A stretch of 64,000 bases of DNA from Kitasatospora sp. MMS16-BH015 (GTDB lineage Bacteria; Actinomycetota; Actinomycetes; Streptomycetales; Streptomycetaceae), in assembly GCF_002943525.1 (NCBI RefSeq), contig NZ_CP025394.1:7145001-7209000 (forward strand), written 5' to 3'. The number at the start of each line of letters is the position of its first letter. Position 1 is the stretch's first letter. Below are positions 51,453 through 60,396 of this stretch, one piece after another. Position numbers and translations under genes: made by a program. The notes below the pieces were generated by a model. It had not been told where the DNA came from. It did not search any database and saw nothing but the letters and a program-made list of their open reading frames with translations.

Positions 51453-52229
51453 CTACCGGTTTTCGAACTTGGGCGGGCGCTTCTCGGCGAAGGCCGTCAT
51501 GCCCTCCTTCTGGTCCGCCGTGGCGAAGGCGGCGTGGAAGAGGCGGCGCTCGAAGCGGACGCCCTCCGCGAGGGTGGTCTCGAAGGCGCGGTTGACGCTC
51601 TCCTTCATGGCCACCGCAGCAGGGGTGGACATGGCGGCGATGGTCTCGGCCACCTTGAGGGCCTCGGCCTGGAGCTCGGCGGCGGGGACGATCCGGGAGA
51701 CCAGGCCCGCGCGCTCGGCCTCCTCCGCGCCCATCATCCGGCCGGTCAGGCAGAGCTCCATCGCCTTGGCCTTGCCGACGGCGCGGGTCAGCCGCTGGGA
51801 GCCGCCGATGCCGGGGATGACGCCCAGCTTGATCTCGGGCTGCCCGAACTTCGCGGTGTCGGCGGCCAGCAGGACATCACAGAGCATGGCGAGCTCACAG
51901 CCACCGCCCAGCGCGTACCCGGCCACGGCGGCCACCACGGGCTTGCGGAGCTGGCCCAGGCGGTCCCAGGGGCCCAGCCAGTCGTCCAGGTAGACCTCGG
52001 GGAAGGTGTTGGTCTGCATCTCCTTGATGTCCGCGCCGGCGGCAAAAGCCTTCTCCGAACCGGTGATGATCATCGCACCGATCTCGGGGTCGCGGTCGAA
52101 GGCGGTGGCGGCGGCCACCACCTCGTTCATCAGCTGGTTGTTGAGTGCGTTGAGGGCCTCCGGCCGGTTGAGGGTGATGACCCCGACCCGCCCCTTGCGC
52201 TCGACCAGGATCGTCCCGTACTCGCCCAT
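51453..52229 (-). CDS. Enoyl-CoA hydratase
   Basis: A 258-residue crotonase. The oxyanion-hole motifs are AFAAGADIKEM and ALGGGCELAM; the catalytic glutamates lie in GCELAML and FGQPEIKLGVIPG, both present. It hydrates enoyl-CoA in fatty acid breakdown. ATG 52229 has GGAG nine bases upstream; an ATG at 52244 adds five residues and has AGGG touching the codon, so the site is poor. It stands alone beside the inverted-repeat copy. Confidence 0.92.
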   Translation of the reverse strand: MGEYGTILVERKGRVGVITLNRPEALNALNNQLMNEVVAAATAFDRDPEIGAMIITGSEKAFAAGADIKEMQTNTFPEVYLDDWLGPWDRLGQLRKPVVAAVAGYALGGGCELAMLCDVLLAADTAKFGQPEIKLGVIPGIGGSQRLTRAVGKAKAMELCLTGRMMGAEEAERAGLVSRIVPAAELQAEALKVAETIAAMSTPAAVAMKESVNRAFETTLAEGVRFERRLFHAAFATADQKEGMTAFAEKRPPKFENR

Positions 52230-52360
52230 GCGTTCCAGCTCCATCCCTGTGGGCCGACAGACTCGGCGGACTGTCGACTGACTGACGCCGCCTACGATCT
52301 ACGACCGAGTACCCTCGGCGCCAGTCTCAGCCCGCGAGACGGAGGTCACCCCCGGCGGGG

Positions 52361-53734
52361 TCAGCAGCCGGGCCGGGGCTCGGCGGGTTCGGCGGGGGAG
52401 CAGGCGACCAGCTCGGCACAGACGGTGAGCAGCCGATCCACGTCCGCCGCGTTGCTGGCCGCGCCGACCGAGGCGCGGATCGCGCCCACCACCGGCCGCC
52501 CGAGTCGGCGCAGATAGTCGGCGGTGGTGAGTGGGGCGCCCCCGCGCAGTGCCTTGCCGATCCGATCGGCCGTCAGGCCGTTCTGCTGCTCGCCCACGCC
52601 GGGGTTGCAGAAGCAGCCGGTCCGTACGCTGATCCCGGCGGCGGCCGTGGCAGCCTGGGCCAGGCGTTCGTCCAACGGGGTGCCGTCGGGCCGCAGCAGA
52701 TGGAAGGCGACCGTGGGGCCCCGGTCGGCCGTCCCGGCCGGGCCGAGGATGCGGGCGGCAGGCTCGCCACCGGGGTGGCGCAGGGTGGTCAGGCCGTCGA
52801 GCAGACGGCGGGTCAGCAGGGTGCTGTGGGCGGCGAGGGCGGGGTAGCCGATCCGGCCGTGCCAGTGGGCGGCGGCGGTCACGTCGGGGAGGGCGAGGAA
52901 GGCGGTGGTGCCGTCCTCGAAGCCCTCCGGCGGCGGGGCGGGCAGGTGCCAGGCGGGGGCGGCGGCGGAGACCCGGACAGTGCCGCCGGCGAACCAGGGA
53001 CGGCGCAGCGCCGCCAGCGCCTCGTGCCGGGCGAGCAGGCAGCCCACCCCGCTCGGGTAGCCGGTGATCTTGTACCAGGAGAAAGCCACGAAGTCGGCCT
53101 GGCAGGCGGTGAGGTCGAGCCCGGCGGTGGGCAGCAGGGCGGCGGCGTCCAGCAGCACGGCCCAGCCCTGCCGCCGGGCCTCACTCACCCAGTCGAGCGA
53201 GTGTCGCACCCCGGTCGCGTTGGACTGGGCGGGGTAGGCGAACAGGCCGGGCGGGCCGGCCGCCAGCGCGGCGGTCACCGCCGTGGCCTCGGCCCGCAGC
53301 TCCGGGCCGAGCGGCAGCACCCGCACCGGGGCACCGGCGGCGGCCGCGTGGCAGCGCAGGCCGAGCACGGAGTTGTGGTTGTCGCGGAGCAGCGCGAGCG
53401 GGCGATGCGGCCCGAACGGGAAGGCCTCGGCGACCAGCCGGAGCGCCCCGGTGGCGTTCGGGGTGAAGACCACCGCGTACTCCTCGGGCGCGGCGCCGCA
53501 GAAGTCGAGCATGGCCCGCCGGGCCTCGGTCAGCAGCCCGGTGGAGGCCAGCGAGGCGGGGCTGGCCGTGTGCGGGTTCCCGTACGCCCGCCCGGTCAGC
53601 CGCTCGGCGCTGCCCCGCACCAGCGAGACCGGCGCCAAGGCGGCCCCGGTGTAATCCAGGTACGCCTCACCGTGCGCATCCAGGTACGGGAACTCCTCGG
53701 CTCGCAGGCCGCTCAGTGGACCGGTGTCAGTCAC
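52361..53734 (-). CDS. Class V aminotransferase (cysteine desulfurase/MoCo sulfurase-like)
   Basis: A 457-residue PLP enzyme. PLP lysine in FVAFSWYKITGYPSGVGCLL; the phrase SWYKxxGYPxGxG is that of molybdenum-cofactor sulfurase N-terminal domains, as is AYLDYTGAALAPVS. Near the C-terminus ISVRTGCFCNPG holds the cysteine pair that can carry persulfide. It may move sulfur from cysteine to an unknown acceptor. GTG 53734 with GGGAG upstream. No MOSC domain is fused and no molybdopterin genes are nearby. Confidence 0.88.
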   Translation of the reverse strand: MTDTGPLSGLRAEEFPYLDAHGEAYLDYTGAALAPVSLVRGSAERLTGRAYGNPHTASPASLASTGLLTEARRAMLDFCGAAPEEYAVVFTPNATGALRLVAEAFPFGPHRPLALLRDNHNSVLGLRCHAAAAGAPVRVLPLGPELRAEATAVTAALAAGPPGLFAYPAQSNATGVRHSLDWVSEARRQGWAVLLDAAALLPTAGLDLTACQADFVAFSWYKITGYPSGVGCLLARHEALAALRRPWFAGGTVRVSAAAPAWHLPAPPPEGFEDGTTAFLALPDVTAAAHWHGRIGYPALAAHSTLLTRRLLDGLTTLRHPGGEPAARILGPAGTADRGPTVAFHLLRPDGTPLDERLAQAATAAAGISVRTGCFCNPGVGEQQNGLTADRIGKALRGGAPLTTADYLRRLGRPVVGAIRASVGAASNAADVDRLLTVCAELVACSPAEPAEPRPGC

Positions 53735-53851
53735 GATCAGCTCCCTGCGCCGCCCTCCGGGGGGGCGGGGGCAGTTCCTCGCATATCCCCGCTCGTTGCA
53801 TGGCCCATGCCCGGGTTCGGCCACTCGGGTGAGGGCCGACCCTGGGGCCGG

Positions 53852-54517
53852 TCACTTGCGGCCGGGCGTCCAGGACATCCCGAGCCGGTAGGCCCGCGAG
53901 ATCGCCTCGTGCACGCTGACTCCCTGCTGGGGCGTGAACCAGCGCACCTCGCGCTCCACCACCAGCTCACCGCGCTGGCGCTTGATCAGGGCGATCGCGC
54001 AGCCCCGGGCCCCGGGCGGGCTGTCGTCCAGGTGCACCTCGAAGCGGTCGCCCCGGTCGGAGACCAGGCTGGTCACCGCGTCCAGGCCCCGGAAGTCACC
54101 GGAGCCCCCGTAGATGTAGACGAAGAGCAGCAGCTTCTTGAACTCGGCCTGGTGGTCCAGGTTGATTACCAGGTTCTCGCCGCCCGCGCTGGCGCCGGTG
54201 CGGTCGTCGGCATCCAGGGCGACGTACGGGTAGCCGTGCACGGAGCCGAAGGAGTTGCCCAGGGCCTGGACCACGGTCTTGCCGCCGTCGGCCAGCAGGA
54301 TCATGCAGCCGAGGTCGAGGTCCACCTCCTTGGCCGCGCCGGCCCGCAGCGACGCCTTCATCCGGCCGAAGAACCCGGTCGCCTCGGTGGCCCGCCGCTC
54401 GGCGGCGGTCTTGGGGGAGGCCCAGTTGAGGTTGACGCGGATCAGCCCGGAGGCCGCGCCGTGCTTGGCGAGCGAGACGGTCGGGGAGCCCTTGGTGAGG
54501 ATCACGGGAGCAGACAT
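53852..54517 (-). CDS. TerD-family stress protein
   Basis: A 221-residue protein of the tellurite-resistance TerD/TerE group. Family motifs are DLDLGCMILLADGG, GYPYVALDADDRTG (calcium-binding Asp-rich loop) and the hydrophobic KLLLFVYIYGG. TerD proteins bind Ca2+ and associate with the membrane in stress response. In actinomycetes there are many copies; this one stands alone, without TerC. ATG 54517 with AAGGTGG upstream. Confidence 0.9.
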   Translation of the reverse strand: MSAPVILTKGSPTVSLAKHGAASGLIRVNLNWASPKTAAERRATEATGFFGRMKASLRAGAAKEVDLDLGCMILLADGGKTVVQALGNSFGSVHGYPYVALDADDRTGASAGGENLVINLDHQAEFKKLLLFVYIYGGSGDFRGLDAVTSLVSDRGDRFEVHLDDSPPGARGCAIALIKRQRGELVVEREVRWFTPQQGVSVHEAISRAYRLGMSWTPGRK

Positions 54518-54677
54518 CGGCAGCCACCTTGCCACCCGGGCCGCCCCGGTCGGCGGCCGGCCACTTCCCATCAGACCCGCTGCGGCCGGTCGCCGCCCGC
54601 TGGTCCTGGCGGCCGGGCCCCTGCCGGACCCGAGTACGGTGTCCGGACGGATGTCACCGAGGGAGTGGAGCGGGCGG

Positions 54678-55712
54678 ATGAGCACCGACGTACGGCTGTC
54701 CATCGAGCAGGGGGCCGGGCGGATCCGGTTGGACCGGCCGCGGGCTCTCAACTCGTTGACGTACGGGATGGTCCGGGAGATCCACGCGGCGTTGACGGAG
54801 TGGGCGGCCGACGGGGCGGTGCGGTCGGTGGTGCTGAGCGGGGCGGGGGAGCGGGGGCTCTGTGCCGGGGCTGACATCCGGGCCTTGCACGACAGTGCGA
54901 AGGCCGGGGGCGGGGAGGCGCGGGGGTTCTTCCGGGACGAGTACCGGCTGAACCACCTGATCTCGCGGTACCCGAAGCCGTACCTGGCCGTGATGGACGG
55001 GATCACCATGGGCGGCGGGGTCGGGATCTCCGCGCACGCGAACCTGCGGGTGGTGACGGAGCGTTCGGCCGTGGCGATGCCGGAGACCCGGATCGGGCTG
55101 ATGCCGGACGTCGGCGGCAGCCGGCTGCTCGGGCGGGCCCCCGGGGAGATCGGGACCCACCTGGCGCTCACGGCTGCCGCGATGACCGGCGGCGACGCGC
55201 TGTACTGCGGCTTCGCCGACCACTTCGTGCCCTCCGCCGCGCTGCCCGAGCTGCTGGCCGCCGCGGATCCGGTGGCCGCGCTGCCCGAGTACACGGCCGA
55301 GGCTCCCGAGTCGCCGCTGGCGGCGCAGCGGGCCTGGATCGACGAGTGCTACGCGGCCGACACGGTGGAGGAGATCGTGGCCCGGCTGCAGGCGGCCGGT
55401 CTGCCGGAGGCCAAGGAGGCCGCCGAGCTGATCCTGGCCCACTCACCGACGGCCCTCAAGGTGACCCTGGCCGCCCTGCGGCTGGCCCGGCGCCACGCCG
55501 ACCTGGCCGAGACCCTCACCCAGGAGTACCGCCTCTCGGTCCACGCCCTCACCCACCCCGACCTCCCCGAGGGCATCCGCGCCCAGGTGATCGACAAGGA
55601 CCGCAACCCCCGCTGGACCCCGGCCACCCTGGCCGAGGTGACGGCGGCCGACGTGGCGGCCTTCTTCGCCGTGCCGGCCGAGGGGGAGCTGGAGCTTTCA
55701 ACGTCCCGCTGA
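54678..55712 (+). CDS. 3-hydroxyisobutyryl-CoA hydrolase (crotonase family)
   Basis: A 344-residue crotonase-fold hydrolase. GAGERGLCAGADIRALH and PKPYLAVMDGITMGGGVGIS are oxyanion-hole motifs; AMPETRIGLMPDVGGS has the catalytic Glu and Asp typical of HIBYL-CoA hydrolases; the C-terminal AHSPTALKVTLAAL is also theirs. It acts in valine breakdown. ATG 54678 with a purine-rich GGAGTGGAGCGGGCGG leader. It is divergent from the TerD gene. Confidence 0.9.
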   Translation: MSTDVRLSIEQGAGRIRLDRPRALNSLTYGMVREIHAALTEWAADGAVRSVVLSGAGERGLCAGADIRALHDSAKAGGGEARGFFRDEYRLNHLISRYPKPYLAVMDGITMGGGVGISAHANLRVVTERSAVAMPETRIGLMPDVGGSRLLGRAPGEIGTHLALTAAAMTGGDALYCGFADHFVPSAALPELLAAADPVAALPEYTAEAPESPLAAQRAWIDECYAADTVEEIVARLQAAGLPEAKEAAELILAHSPTALKVTLAALRLARRHADLAETLTQEYRLSVHALTHPDLPEGIRAQVIDKDRNPRWTPATLAEVTAADVAAFFAVPAEGELELSTSR

Positions 55713-55772
55713 CGGTGGGATGTTGGGTGCGGGAGGATGGGCGGGTTGGTCCGACGAGCCCAGGGGGAGCCC

Positions 55773-56321
55773 GTGTTCCGTTCGAAGCCCGGTGATCCGG
55801 TGCCGCACATTCCGACCGACGCCGAGCAACTCGCCGCCTACGGTGGGCGGGTGGCCATGCTCGTCGCTCCGCCCGCCGAGTGGATCTACGTGCTCGGCAG
55901 GTCCGGCCAGAACGGCCTCGTCTACCAGTTGGACGTCACCTACGCGACGCCTGGCCAGAACCGCCTGCTGGTGGCCACGGCCCGGCCCAGCGTGCGGCAC
56001 CCCTCCCTCGCGGAGGTGCTGACGAACTTCGCGATGAACGCCCAGGACCTGCCGAGGGGTGTCAGCATCCCGGAGTGGCTGGACGGTTGGGACTTCGTCC
56101 GGCACCTGGAGACGACCGCGACCTCGCTCCGGGTGGACGGGAGCGAGGTCGCAGGCAGGCGGATGGCCTTCGAGGGGTTCTTCGGGGTGGAGCTGGAACT
56201 CACCGCTGAAGAGCTGGTGTTCGTCTGTGGCCGGGCGGAGATCGAGGAGCTCGCCCGCGAGCTGGTCACCGGGACGGAGCTGCGCGGGATGCCCTACCCC
56301 CGGCCGCCCTGGGCGAGTTGA
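55773..56321 (+). CDS. Conserved hypothetical protein
   Basis: A 182-residue soluble protein I do not recognise. It has the phrase FEGFFGVELELTAEELVFVCGRAE and ends in PYPRPPWAS; no signal or membrane helix. GTG 55773 is chosen because GGGGGAG lies just upstream; ATG 55737 is an alternative. It is 60 bases after the hydrolase gene and may be cotranscribed with it. It converges with the ABC permease gene. Confidence 0.65.
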   Translation: MFRSKPGDPVPHIPTDAEQLAAYGGRVAMLVAPPAEWIYVLGRSGQNGLVYQLDVTYATPGQNRLLVATARPSVRHPSLAEVLTNFAMNAQDLPRGVSIPEWLDGWDFVRHLETTATSLRVDGSEVAGRRMAFEGFFGVELELTAEELVFVCGRAEIEELARELVTGTELRGMPYPRPPWAS

Positions 56322-56333
56322 GGAAGCGGGCGG

Positions 56334-57179
56334 CTACTTGACCGAGCCGGCGGTCAGGCCGGAGACGACCTGGCGTTCGATGAAGGCGAAGAGGATGACC
56401 ACCGGGACGATGGCGACCACGGAGCCGGCGAACAGGTAGTTCCACTGGACGGTGTAGTTGCCGATGAAGTTGTTGATGCCGACCGTCAGGGGCTGGCTGC
56501 TGGGGATGGTGGTGAGCCGCAGGCCCATCACGAACTCGTTCCAGGCCGAGATGAAGGTGAAGATGACGGCGGTGACGATGCCCGGCATGGCCAGCGGGAT
56601 GGTCACCCGCCGCAGTGCGCCGAGTCGGCCGAGGCCGTCGATCTGGGCGGCCTCCTCCAACTCGCCGGGAATGGAGGAGATGTAGGCGGTGAGGATCCAG
56701 ATCGCGAACGCCAGGTTGAAGGCGGCGTTGCAGATGATCAGCGTCCAGACCGAGTTGAGCATGTGGAACTGGTAGAACTCGCGGTAGAGGCCGACCAGCA
56801 GCGAGGTGGGCTGGAACATCTGGGTGACCAGCACGAGCAGCAGGAAGAGCTGCCGGCCCCGGTACTTCATCCGCGCGGTGTAGTAGGCGGCGGGCAGCGC
56901 GACCAGCAGGACGAGCAGCGTGGAGCCGCCGGCCACCAGCAGGGTGACGCGCAGGTTGGTGCCGAGGGTGGAGTCGGACCAGACGTTGACGAAGTTGGAC
57001 CAGGCGAAGTGCTTGGGCAGGTACGTCGCGTCGCGCAGCTCGTCGGCCGGCCGCAGCGCGGTGACGATCATCTCCAGGTAGGGCAGCAGGAAGAGCGCGG
57101 CCAGCAGCCAGGCCACCGCGGCGGTGACCAGCGTGCGCGGGCGCAACCGGGGCTTGAGTACGTAGGCTTGCGTGGCCAT
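56334..57179 (-). CDS. Sugar ABC transporter permease, MalG/UgpE type
   Basis: A 281-residue permease with six helices. The cytoplasmic EAA loop is EAAQIDGLGRLGALRRVTIPLAMPG, which docks on the ATPase. Its start overlaps the stop of the first permease by one base (TGATG). Third gene of an operon (binding protein, permease, permease). No ATPase is encoded; in streptomycetes the shared MsiK ATPase serves such importers. Confidence 0.95.
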   Translation of the reverse strand: MATQAYVLKPRLRPRTLVTAAVAWLLAALFLLPYLEMIVTALRPADELRDATYLPKHFAWSNFVNVWSDSTLGTNLRVTLLVAGGSTLLVLLVALPAAYYTARMKYRGRQLFLLLVLVTQMFQPTSLLVGLYREFYQFHMLNSVWTLIICNAAFNLAFAIWILTAYISSIPGELEEAAQIDGLGRLGALRRVTIPLAMPGIVTAVIFTFISAWNEFVMGLRLTTIPSSQPLTVGINNFIGNYTVQWNYLFAGSVVAIVPVVILFAFIERQVVSGLTAGSVK

Positions 57180-58081
57180 CAGCTCTCCTCGTTCCAGCGG
57201 CTGACCTTGAGGAAGGCCAGCACCATGACCACGATCAGTCCGAAGTTGACCACCGACATCGCGGCGGATTCACCGATGTCGGTGTTCATCAGCTGGAAGG
57301 CGAAGACCGTGGTGGTGGCCGTGGCGCTGTCCGGGCCGCCCTGGGTGGTGCCCCAGATGACGGGGAAGGAGTTGAAGACGTTGATCAGGTTGATCACCAG
57401 GCCGACCAGCAGGGCGGGCCGCAGCAGCGGGAGGGTGATCAGCCGGTAGGTCTGCCAGGTGGAGGTGCCGTCGACCTTGGCGGCCTCGTAGACCTCGGCG
57501 GGCACGGTCTGCAGGCCGGCCAGCAGGGTGTAGGTGGTGAAGGGCAGCGAGACGAAGACCGCGATGAAGATCATCCAGGGCTTGGCGGAGGACGGGTCAC
57601 CCAGCCAGTCCTGCGGGGCGTCGATCAGGCCGAGGTCCACCATCACGGTGTTGAGCACGCCCGCCGTGCGGTCGAGCATCCACTTGAAGCCGATGGAGGT
57701 CATCAGCACCGAGGCCGCCCAGGGGGCGATCAGCGCCCAGCGGGTGAGCCGGCGGCCCGGGAAGTTCTGGTTGAAGAGCTGGGCCAGGGCGAGCGAGACC
57801 ACCATGGTGAGCAGCACGACCGCGGCCGTCCAGATCACCGTCCAGCCGAGCACCTGGTAGAAGTCGGATTCGCCGAATAGCTTGGTGTACTTGTCGAACC
57901 CGGCCGAGCCGCGGACGAACCCGCTGGTGCTGATCCGCAGGAACGAGGTGTGCACCATCTCGTAGACGGGCCAGACCACCACGAAGAGGATCAGGAGCAC
58001 TGCTGGGGCGATCCAGGGGAGCGGGCCGAGCCGGGCGAGGCCGGAGCGCCCTGCCCCTGGTGCGCCGGATTTGAGCGACAA
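57179..58081 (-). CDS. Sugar ABC transporter permease, MalF/UgpA type
   Basis: A 300-residue permease with six helices; the EAA loop reads VYEAAKVDGTSTWQTYRLITLPLLRP. LARLGPLPWIAPAVLLILFVVVWPVY is the first helix. It pairs with the next permease to form the channel. Start ATG 58081 follows the intercistronic hairpin by 28 bases. Confidence 0.95.
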   Translation of the reverse strand: MSLKSGAPGAGRSGLARLGPLPWIAPAVLLILFVVVWPVYEMVHTSFLRISTSGFVRGSAGFDKYTKLFGESDFYQVLGWTVIWTAAVVLLTMVVSLALAQLFNQNFPGRRLTRWALIAPWAASVLMTSIGFKWMLDRTAGVLNTVMVDLGLIDAPQDWLGDPSSAKPWMIFIAVFVSLPFTTYTLLAGLQTVPAEVYEAAKVDGTSTWQTYRLITLPLLRPALLVGLVINLINVFNSFPVIWGTTQGGPDSATATTTVFAFQLMNTDIGESAAMSVVNFGLIVVMVLAFLKVSRWNEES

Positions 58082-58109
58082 GGTCGTGCCTTCCTTGGGA
58101 GTACGAGAA

Positions 58110-58142
58110 GTGCGGGAGGTGAGAGGAGATCACCTCCCGCAC
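58110..58142 (-). promoter_or_regulatory. Intercistronic stem-loop between binding-protein and permease genes
   Basis: A perfect 12-bp stem (GTGCGGGAGGTG with its complement) and nine-base loop, right after the binding-protein stop codon and 28 bases before the permease start. Such hairpins let binding protein be made in excess by partial termination or by protecting the upstream message. Confidence 0.75.
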
Positions 58143-58150
58143 GGGACGGG

Positions 58151-59440
58151 CTACTTGTCGGCCGCGGCGGCTTCGGCCTTCTTCTGCAGGTCACCGAGCA
58201 CCTTGGCCGGGTCGCCGGCGACGGCGGTGCCGCCGCTCTTCTTGATCTCGGCGGAGACGGCGTCCCAGCTGGTGTCGCCCAGCGGGTAGAAGGTGGCGCT
58301 CGGCAGCAGGCTGAAGAAGGGCTTCAGGTCGGCGTGCTTGGGGTCGGCGCTCATGGTGGTCAGGGTGTCCTTGGTGACCGGCATGAGGTTGTAGAGCTCG
58401 TCGAACTTGAGCGTGTTCTCGGTCTTGTACGCGTAGTCGAGGAACTTCTTGATCTGGTCCTTGTGGCCGTTCTTGTTGAAGGCCATCATCCAGTCGGCCA
58501 CGCCGAGGGTGGACTTGAGCGGGCCGGTCTTGCCCGGGATCGGCACGGCGGCGTAGTCGACCTTGCCGTCCTTGGCCTTCTGGATCAGCGAGGGGTGGCC
58601 GTTGAGCATGCCGACCTTGCCGGCGCCGAAGTCCGCGAAGGCGGTCTTGCGGTCGGTGGTGGCCGGGTTGGCGTAGGTGAGGCCGGGGTCCACCAGGTTG
58701 GTCTTCAGCCAGCTGAAGGTGTCGATGTTCGCCTGGGAGTTGAGGGTGTACTTGCCCGAGGCGTCCTGGTAGCCACCGCCGTTGCCGAGCTCCCAGATCA
58801 TGCTCTCGCCCTGGGCCTCCTCGGGGCCGAGCGGCAGCGCGTACGGGGTCACGCCCGGCACCTTGGCCTTGATGGCGGCGGCGTCGGCCTTGATGTCGTC
58901 CCAGGTCTGGGGGGCGGCGGTGATGCCGGCCTGGGCGAAGAGCGCCTTGTTGTAGAAGAAGGCGCGGGCCGAGGAGACGAACGGGATGCCGTACTGGGTG
59001 CCGCCGACCTGGCCGGCCTTGGCGAAGGTGTCGATCAGGTTGGACTGGGTGGCGGGGGAGAGCACGTCCGAGGCCGGGTAGAGCAGCTTGTCGGTGACCT
59101 TGTCGGCGTAGCCGCCGGTCTGCAGCACGTCCGGCACGTTGCCGCTCTGGATCATCGTCTTGACCTGCTTGTCGATGTCGTTCCAGTTGACGACCTGCAG
59201 ATCGACCTTGATGTCCGGGTTGGCGGCCTGGAAGCCCTTGACCACGTCGCCCCAGTACCCCGTCGAGGAGTTGGCGGCGGAGTCGCCGTAGTCGGCGGCG
59301 ACGAACTTGATGGTGACCGGGCCGCTGTTCTTGCCGCCGGCCGAGTCCTTGGAGTCGCTGCTCGCGCTGCTGCTACAGGCCGACAGGGCGAGCACACCCA
59401 CGGCGCAGAGCGCGGAGAGGTTGAGGAGCTTCTTGTTCAT
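58151..59440 (-). CDS. Sugar ABC transporter substrate-binding lipoprotein (MalE-type)
   Basis: A 429-residue lipoprotein with lipobox LSACSSS and the family-1 binding-protein fold: NPDIKVDLQVVNWNDIDKQVKTMIQSGNVPDVLQ and FFYNKALFAQAGI are typical. It captures an oligosaccharide or similar sugar outside the cell for the two permeases downstream. ATG 59440. The operon has a wide 5' region with a long palindrome at 59627-59644 and no regulator gene next to it. Confidence 0.95.
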   Translation of the reverse strand: MNKKLLNLSALCAVGVLALSACSSSASSDSKDSAGGKNSGPVTIKFVAADYGDSAANSSTGYWGDVVKGFQAANPDIKVDLQVVNWNDIDKQVKTMIQSGNVPDVLQTGGYADKVTDKLLYPASDVLSPATQSNLIDTFAKAGQVGGTQYGIPFVSSARAFFYNKALFAQAGITAAPQTWDDIKADAAAIKAKVPGVTPYALPLGPEEAQGESMIWELGNGGGYQDASGKYTLNSQANIDTFSWLKTNLVDPGLTYANPATTDRKTAFADFGAGKVGMLNGHPSLIQKAKDGKVDYAAVPIPGKTGPLKSTLGVADWMMAFNKNGHKDQIKKFLDYAYKTENTLKFDELYNLMPVTKDTLTTMSADPKHADLKPFFSLLPSATFYPLGDTSWDAVSAEIKKSGGTAVAGDPAKVLGDLQKKAEAAAADK

Positions 59441-59744
59441 GGGGGATACCCGCCTTCGGCGTCAAAGGTGCGCGATATTTCGGCAGTTGGGCCGGGTCGA
59501 GCGCCGCTCTCCCGGGGACGGCACCCAGAGTGCACCCAGCGCGAACACAGGTCTACACCAGTTATCCAGTTGCGGACTTCGTTGCACCCCGCGCAACACC
59601 GAATCGGGCAAGCCGCCCATAATGACCATTGGTACGTACCAATGCGGCGAAACTCTCGGGGATTTCTCAGGGTGGCCACCTCGGGGACGCTTCCGGGTCG
59701 TCACCCGATGCCGGTCGGGGGCGGGTCTCAATAGCGTGATGCAC
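59441..59744. promoter_or_regulatory. Divergent regulatory region with 18-bp palindrome
   Basis: 304 bases between the sugar ABC operon (minus) and a membrane protein gene (plus). CATTGGTACGTACCAATG (59627-59644) is a perfect 18-bp palindrome. GTTGC and GCAAC (59581-59585 and 59593-59597) form a second inverted repeat with a seven-base spacer, resembling LacI-type sites. TAGCGT (59732-59737) is the -10-like box for the plus gene. Confidence 0.55.
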
Positions 59745-60323
59745 ATGACCACTTCGCGTGCAGCCTTCATCGCCGCTCCACTGCTCACCGGCGCCTACGG
59801 GGTGTTCCGGCTCGTCAACGGGATGGGCGGTGAGCGGCAGCCGGGCTTCAGCTGGACGGCCGGTCACCTCTGCTTCCTGCTCGCGCTGGGGTGCTTCGTC
59901 CGGGCCTTCGCGGTGATGCGGGCCCGGGCGGGGGCGGGCCGACTGGCGACGGTGGGGTACTGGCTGGCGACGGTGGGGGCGACGGCGGTGGCCGGGCAGT
60001 TCGCGATCGACCTCGTGGTCGGGTGGATCTCGCCGGACCGGGCCGCGATGGCCCTGCGGTACGACCAGATCCAGGCCGTGCCCGGGGTGATGCCGGTGTG
60101 CTACACCGTCCTGCCCCTGCTGTTCTTCGTCGGCCAGACCATCCTGGTGGGCCAGTTGGCCCGCCGCCGGGTGCTCCGGCCCTGGGCACCGGTGCTGGTG
60201 CTGGTCGACAACCTGCTGCCCTTCGCGGACAAGGACCTGATCCCGCTCGGCGCGGTGCTGCTGCTGATCTCCTATGCCCCGCTGTACCGCTCGGAGCCGA
60301 CCCCCGAGCTGCGGTTCTCCTGA
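59745..60323 (+). CDS. Small multi-pass membrane protein, function unknown
   Basis: A 192-residue protein with five or six hydrophobic segments and short loops. It is not a recognised transporter family. ATG 59745 lies eight bases after TAGCGT with no ribosome site, suggesting a leaderless transcript; ATG 59739 is two codons upstream. It is followed by the M4 peptidase gene after 73 bases. Confidence 0.75.
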   Translation: MTTSRAAFIAAPLLTGAYGVFRLVNGMGGERQPGFSWTAGHLCFLLALGCFVRAFAVMRARAGAGRLATVGYWLATVGATAVAGQFAIDLVVGWISPDRAAMALRYDQIQAVPGVMPVCYTVLPLLFFVGQTILVGQLARRRVLRPWAPVLVLVDNLLPFADKDLIPLGAVLLLISYAPLYRSEPTPELRFS

Positions 60324-60335
60324 AGCTCTGCCTTC

Positions 60336-60368
60336 ATGCATACCGGGTATGCCATACTCCGTATGCAT
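60336..60368. promoter_or_regulatory. Cluster of GTATGC half-sites upstream of the M4 peptidase gene
   Basis: GCATAC-CGG-GTATGC (60338-60352) is a perfect inverted repeat; ATGCATAC (60336-60343) and GTATGCAT (60361-60368) form a second, wider one. The two GTATGC words are 14 bp apart. It lies 29 bases before the start GTG at 60397 and could be a repressor site over the promoter. Confidence 0.5.
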
Positions 60369-60396
60369 CGAGCCGTCGTTCACGGGAGGTTCCGCA

